Origin: Polyodon spathula
Taxonomy: Eukaryota > Chordata > Actinopteri > Acipenseriformes > Polyodontidae
Length of the DNA stretch: 64,000 bases
Direction of reading: 5' to 3'
Assembly: GCF_017654505.1 (NCBI RefSeq)
Contig: NC_054540.1
Span: 35,836,554-35,900,553 of the forward strand
In this document: piece by piece, positions 61,623 through 64,000 of the stretch
Numbering within the stretch: the first letter of the stretch is position 1
How the letters are laid out: the number at the start of each line of letters is the position of its first letter
Position numbers and translations under genes: made by a program
The notes under the pieces: model-generated
Databases searched by the model: none
What the model was told of the DNA's origin: nothing
The model's input: only the letters and a program-made list of their open reading frames with translations

Positions 61623-62128
61623 CGTGTGTGGTGGAGTGTCCCACCCCTTTGTTTATTATTATTTATTGTTTGGCCGGACAAGCAAGACGCCGTCCGCCAG
61701 GTTATTATTTATATTTTAAAAACCTTGTGAGGATGTGTGACTGATCAGCTACTGATTATTTAACTAGCTGACAGTCACGCATCCTTATTCAGCTTGTGAA
61801 GATTATGGCCAAGGTGTAATGAGATCATTAATAGCTACTTAAACCATTGGCCTGCAGCTTTCCTTGTTCGCAGGAGAGAGTGTCTAGGAGTAGAGAACAG
61901 GAGCAAGGAGGGAAACTGAGAATTGTAACACTTGCTAAGCGTGCTGGCTTAAATTATCAGTACGATACTTATTTGTTTGGCCAACGCGCCTTTTGTTTTG
62001 TCGTTTAAATGTTCGGTTTTATTAATTTTTAATAAAACACTAAGCGCCAAAGCGCCTCAGTTTCACCCGCCATTCATTGTTTTGAGTCTGTGTTTGATGT
62101 CACCCCTGCAAAGCCACCCTTTCACATT
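61623..62128 (+). mobile_element. Probable solo LTR, boundaries unsure
   Basis: Starts TGTGTGGTGGAGTGTCCCAC and includes an AATAAA poly(A) signal (about 62,032) followed by GC-richer sequence ending CCACCCTTTCACA. The TG...CA borders and this layout fit an LTR. No clean target duplication is seen at that end. A nearer end (TTTCA followed by CCCG at about 62,068) would match the CCCG before the start. No internal coding. Confidence 0.55.
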
Positions 62129-62239
62129 GTATTGTATATATATATATATAAAATCTACACACACACACATAATTAAAAAAAAAAAAAGTCGATGCCAGTT
62201 ATTTTTGTTATTTTCTTCCAATTTGAAATGTCCAATAAT

Positions 62240-62475
62240 TATTTAGACTCAGCTCGCCACTACCACCCCTGTGCTGACTTGGGAGACTCAAAGATGGACA
62301 CACCCTGTCCTCCGAAGCATGTGCCGTCAGCCAACTGCAGATTCACCATCCAGCCACCCAGGAGCTACGGCATCAGAGGACACTGCAGCTCCCGGGCAGC
62401 TAACAAGCCAGACAACAGGGGTCGCTGGTGCACGGTGAGCCGAGGACAACCTTGCCGACCTAATCTCTCAAGTGT
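62240..62475 (-). repeat. tRNA-derived SINE, partial, inverted
   Basis: Reverse complement shares the body of the SINE at 6,870-7,140 (CTTCGGAGGACAG block, TCTCCCAAGTCAGCACAGGG) and the CACCAGCG block of 45,026-45,385. The head is missing. Confidence 0.75.
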
Positions 62476-62564
62476 ATATAAACCAAACCATTGTCTTTCT
62501 TGGACGGCCTGTGCTAAAAACCTAATTCTGCCTAAAAATATTGTTTAAAAGAAAAAATAAATAA

Positions 62565-62602
62565 AAATAAAATAATAATAATAATAAAATAATAATAATA
62601 AT
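62565..62602. repeat. (AAT)n microsatellite
   Basis: Interrupted ATA/ATAAT units. Confidence 0.9.
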
Positions 62603-63553
62603 AGTAACATCCTGCAATAACAAAATGTTAATTGGAATGGTAATACTAAAAAAATATTTATAAAAATCGAAACATACGCAAGGGAATTATTATCAACTCC
62701 AGTATTCAATAATTATTCTGCTTGGATGTCCATTATTACTGTACTGTATAAATATAGCAACACTAACCGTTTTGTTTTTTGTGTGTATGTTTGGACCTTC
62801 GTAGTTAATTAATATTTTCGGTTACATATTTCACTCTTTAATAGTATAAGAACTGACAAATAAAATATTGAAAACAAACCATTACTGTAGCCCTGGTATC
62901 AACGGGGGCAATGCTGCAGTATTCCAATATTGGCAAGTTACTGTACTGGACAGAACAGGCAGAGAAGAGCAGCCTTCATTCCGTAGTCTTTCCTTCCAAG
63001 AAGTCACACTCGAGACAAGCAAGTAAACTTTCACTACGACAGAGACACGGCACTGAAGGAGAGAAGGGAAAACTATCGATGTAGGTTAGGTAAAGAAAAC
63101 ATGTCAGGGACAACTGGCTATCCCTGGTAATCCTGATTAACACGCTCTAAACCTGTTCTGCAGAATTAAAGGCTCTTTGCCCCCTGCCCCCTCTCCACGC
63201 AAATCACACAAAATGGTTTTGGCTGAACACTGCCTGTGTTTTGCTGCCTTGGCTTACTCTTGCCATCAGAAATGAGGAAGTATTAATACTTGTGTAGCAG
63301 GGCGGTAGGAAAGCCCTGCTGTTTATTCGTATTGTTTGTTTATTTTTAGAACAGAGTCTCTCCCTCCGCCCCTGTGTTGTTATTTTGTATTTGTTTATTG
63401 TTTTATATTTTTGTTTATAGATGACGGCGAACCGCCGTGTGTTTAGTTTGTTTATTATTTTGTATGACAGCATAGCTGTGCTTTAGTTTTGTTATTCTTT
63501 TGCAGCGTGGATGGGAAGCCCCATCCACATTATGAAACTCGTGCAGAATGTGG

Positions 63554-63603
63554 CCATCTCCCGAATTAGTTAAGTGACTAATTTGTTGCTAATCGGGAGA
63601 TGG
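63554..63603. promoter_or_regulatory. Inverted repeat upstream of LTR TATA box
   Basis: CCATCTCCCGAATTAG (63,554-63,569) pairs with CTAATCGGGAGATGG (63,589-63,603) with one unpaired base. It ends eight bases before the TATA box, so it may be a transcription-factor site pair or an RNA/DNA hairpin. Confidence 0.55.
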
Positions 63604-63610
63604 TCACCTG

Positions 63611-63618
63611 TATAAATA
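63611..63618 (+). promoter_or_regulatory. LTR TATA box
   Basis: TATAAATA inside the solo LTR, about 220 bases before its poly(A) signal. Confidence 0.65.
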
Positions 63619-63837
63619 CCTGCAGCTCTCTATACTCCAGGTGGGTGTTCAGAGGAGGAACGAGAGCGAGCGAGGAGTGAGAGAGGAGAAACTAAATTTA
63701 AAAGAATATAAGGATCCGTGAAGGCTACTGCCCAGCCGGACCTTAATTCATTATTTGTGTTTTATTTCAAACCTTTTATTTTGCTCTGTGAGCAAGTGTT
63801 TATTTTTGTTTAAATATTTTATTTTTTGTTTGCTTTA

Positions 63838-63843
63838 AATAAA
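63838..63843 (+). terminator. LTR polyadenylation signal
   Basis: AATAAA followed after two bases by the 12-bp palindrome GGCGCGCGCGCC (63,846-63,857) and a TGTTTTTGTTGTT-type GU-rich stretch, as expected downstream of a cleavage site. Confidence 0.65.
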
Positions 63844-63962
63844 ACGGCGCGCGCGCCACTGCACTGCACTGTATCTTGTGTTTTTGTTGTTCCGCCTTCT
63901 GGTATGGGTCACCACAACGCCATTTCCTGCCACAACTTGGCATTTCAAATAGTCTTTAGATG

Positions 63963-64000
63963 GGGTTCCCAAGTGGCTCATCCAGCAAAGGTGCTCCACA
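63963..64000 (+). repeat. tRNA-derived SINE head, cut by window end
   Basis: GGGTTCCCAAGTGGCTCATC and onward matches the head of the SINE at 45,026. It runs off the window. Confidence 0.75.

Larger units (their letters stand above)
63293..63934 (+). mobile_element. Solo LTR, 642 bp
   Basis: Begins TGTAGCAGGGC and ends TTCCTGCCACA, with a perfect five-base duplication ACTTG on both sides (63,288-63,292; 63,935-63,939). Promoter and polyadenylation signals are in order: TATAAATA at 63,611-63,618 and AATAAA at 63,838-63,843, with about 90 bases after it. No internal coding remains. The exact duplication and intact signals suggest a fairly recent insertion. Confidence 0.93.

Overview
This is vertebrate nuclear DNA: AT-rich, with one spliced gene spread over about 21 kb, long introns full of transposon relics, and many simple repeats. 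The gene is a near-complete adipor2 (adiponectin receptor 2) on the minus strand. Six coding exons can be placed to the base from conserved protein sequence, GT/AG borders and exact frame continuity. A tRNA-derived SINE seen in four copies and the transposon mix suggest a ray-finned fish, perhaps a sturgeon or paddlefish; the species is an inference.

Layout. 1-7,200: partial copy of a CACTA-type transposon, a LINE tail, a broken gag-bearing LTR retrotransposon and a SINE. 7,200-12,500: region downstream of adipor2, probably partly 3' UTR. 12,503-33,438: adipor2 exons and introns. The introns hold a complete 2.4 kb CACTA-type transposon with an unbroken two-exon transposase-like gene (20,244-22,654), a Tc1 relic, a piggyBac-like end, a hAT MITE, and a 55-bp minisatellite that runs into an adipor2 splice donor. 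33,440-64,000: no certain gene. This part holds two solo LTRs with matching target duplications, a third LTR-like block, a Tigger-like element, a DIRS relic with a Tc1 element inserted inside it, diverged 0.45-kb tandem repeats, a hAT element with a BED-finger relic, a piggyBac-type element and another dead Tc1 element. The first adipor2 exons and promoter must lie here or beyond; only a weak candidate (about 53.6 kb) was found.

The strongest candidate for something under-described is the 20,244-22,654 element. It has long inverted repeats starting CACTA/CACTG, a TAA target duplication, its own TATA box and a 562-residue cysteine- and histidine-rich protein with a plausible DDE-type core. A second, truncated copy opens the window. 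Whether it is already catalogued cannot be told without a database search.
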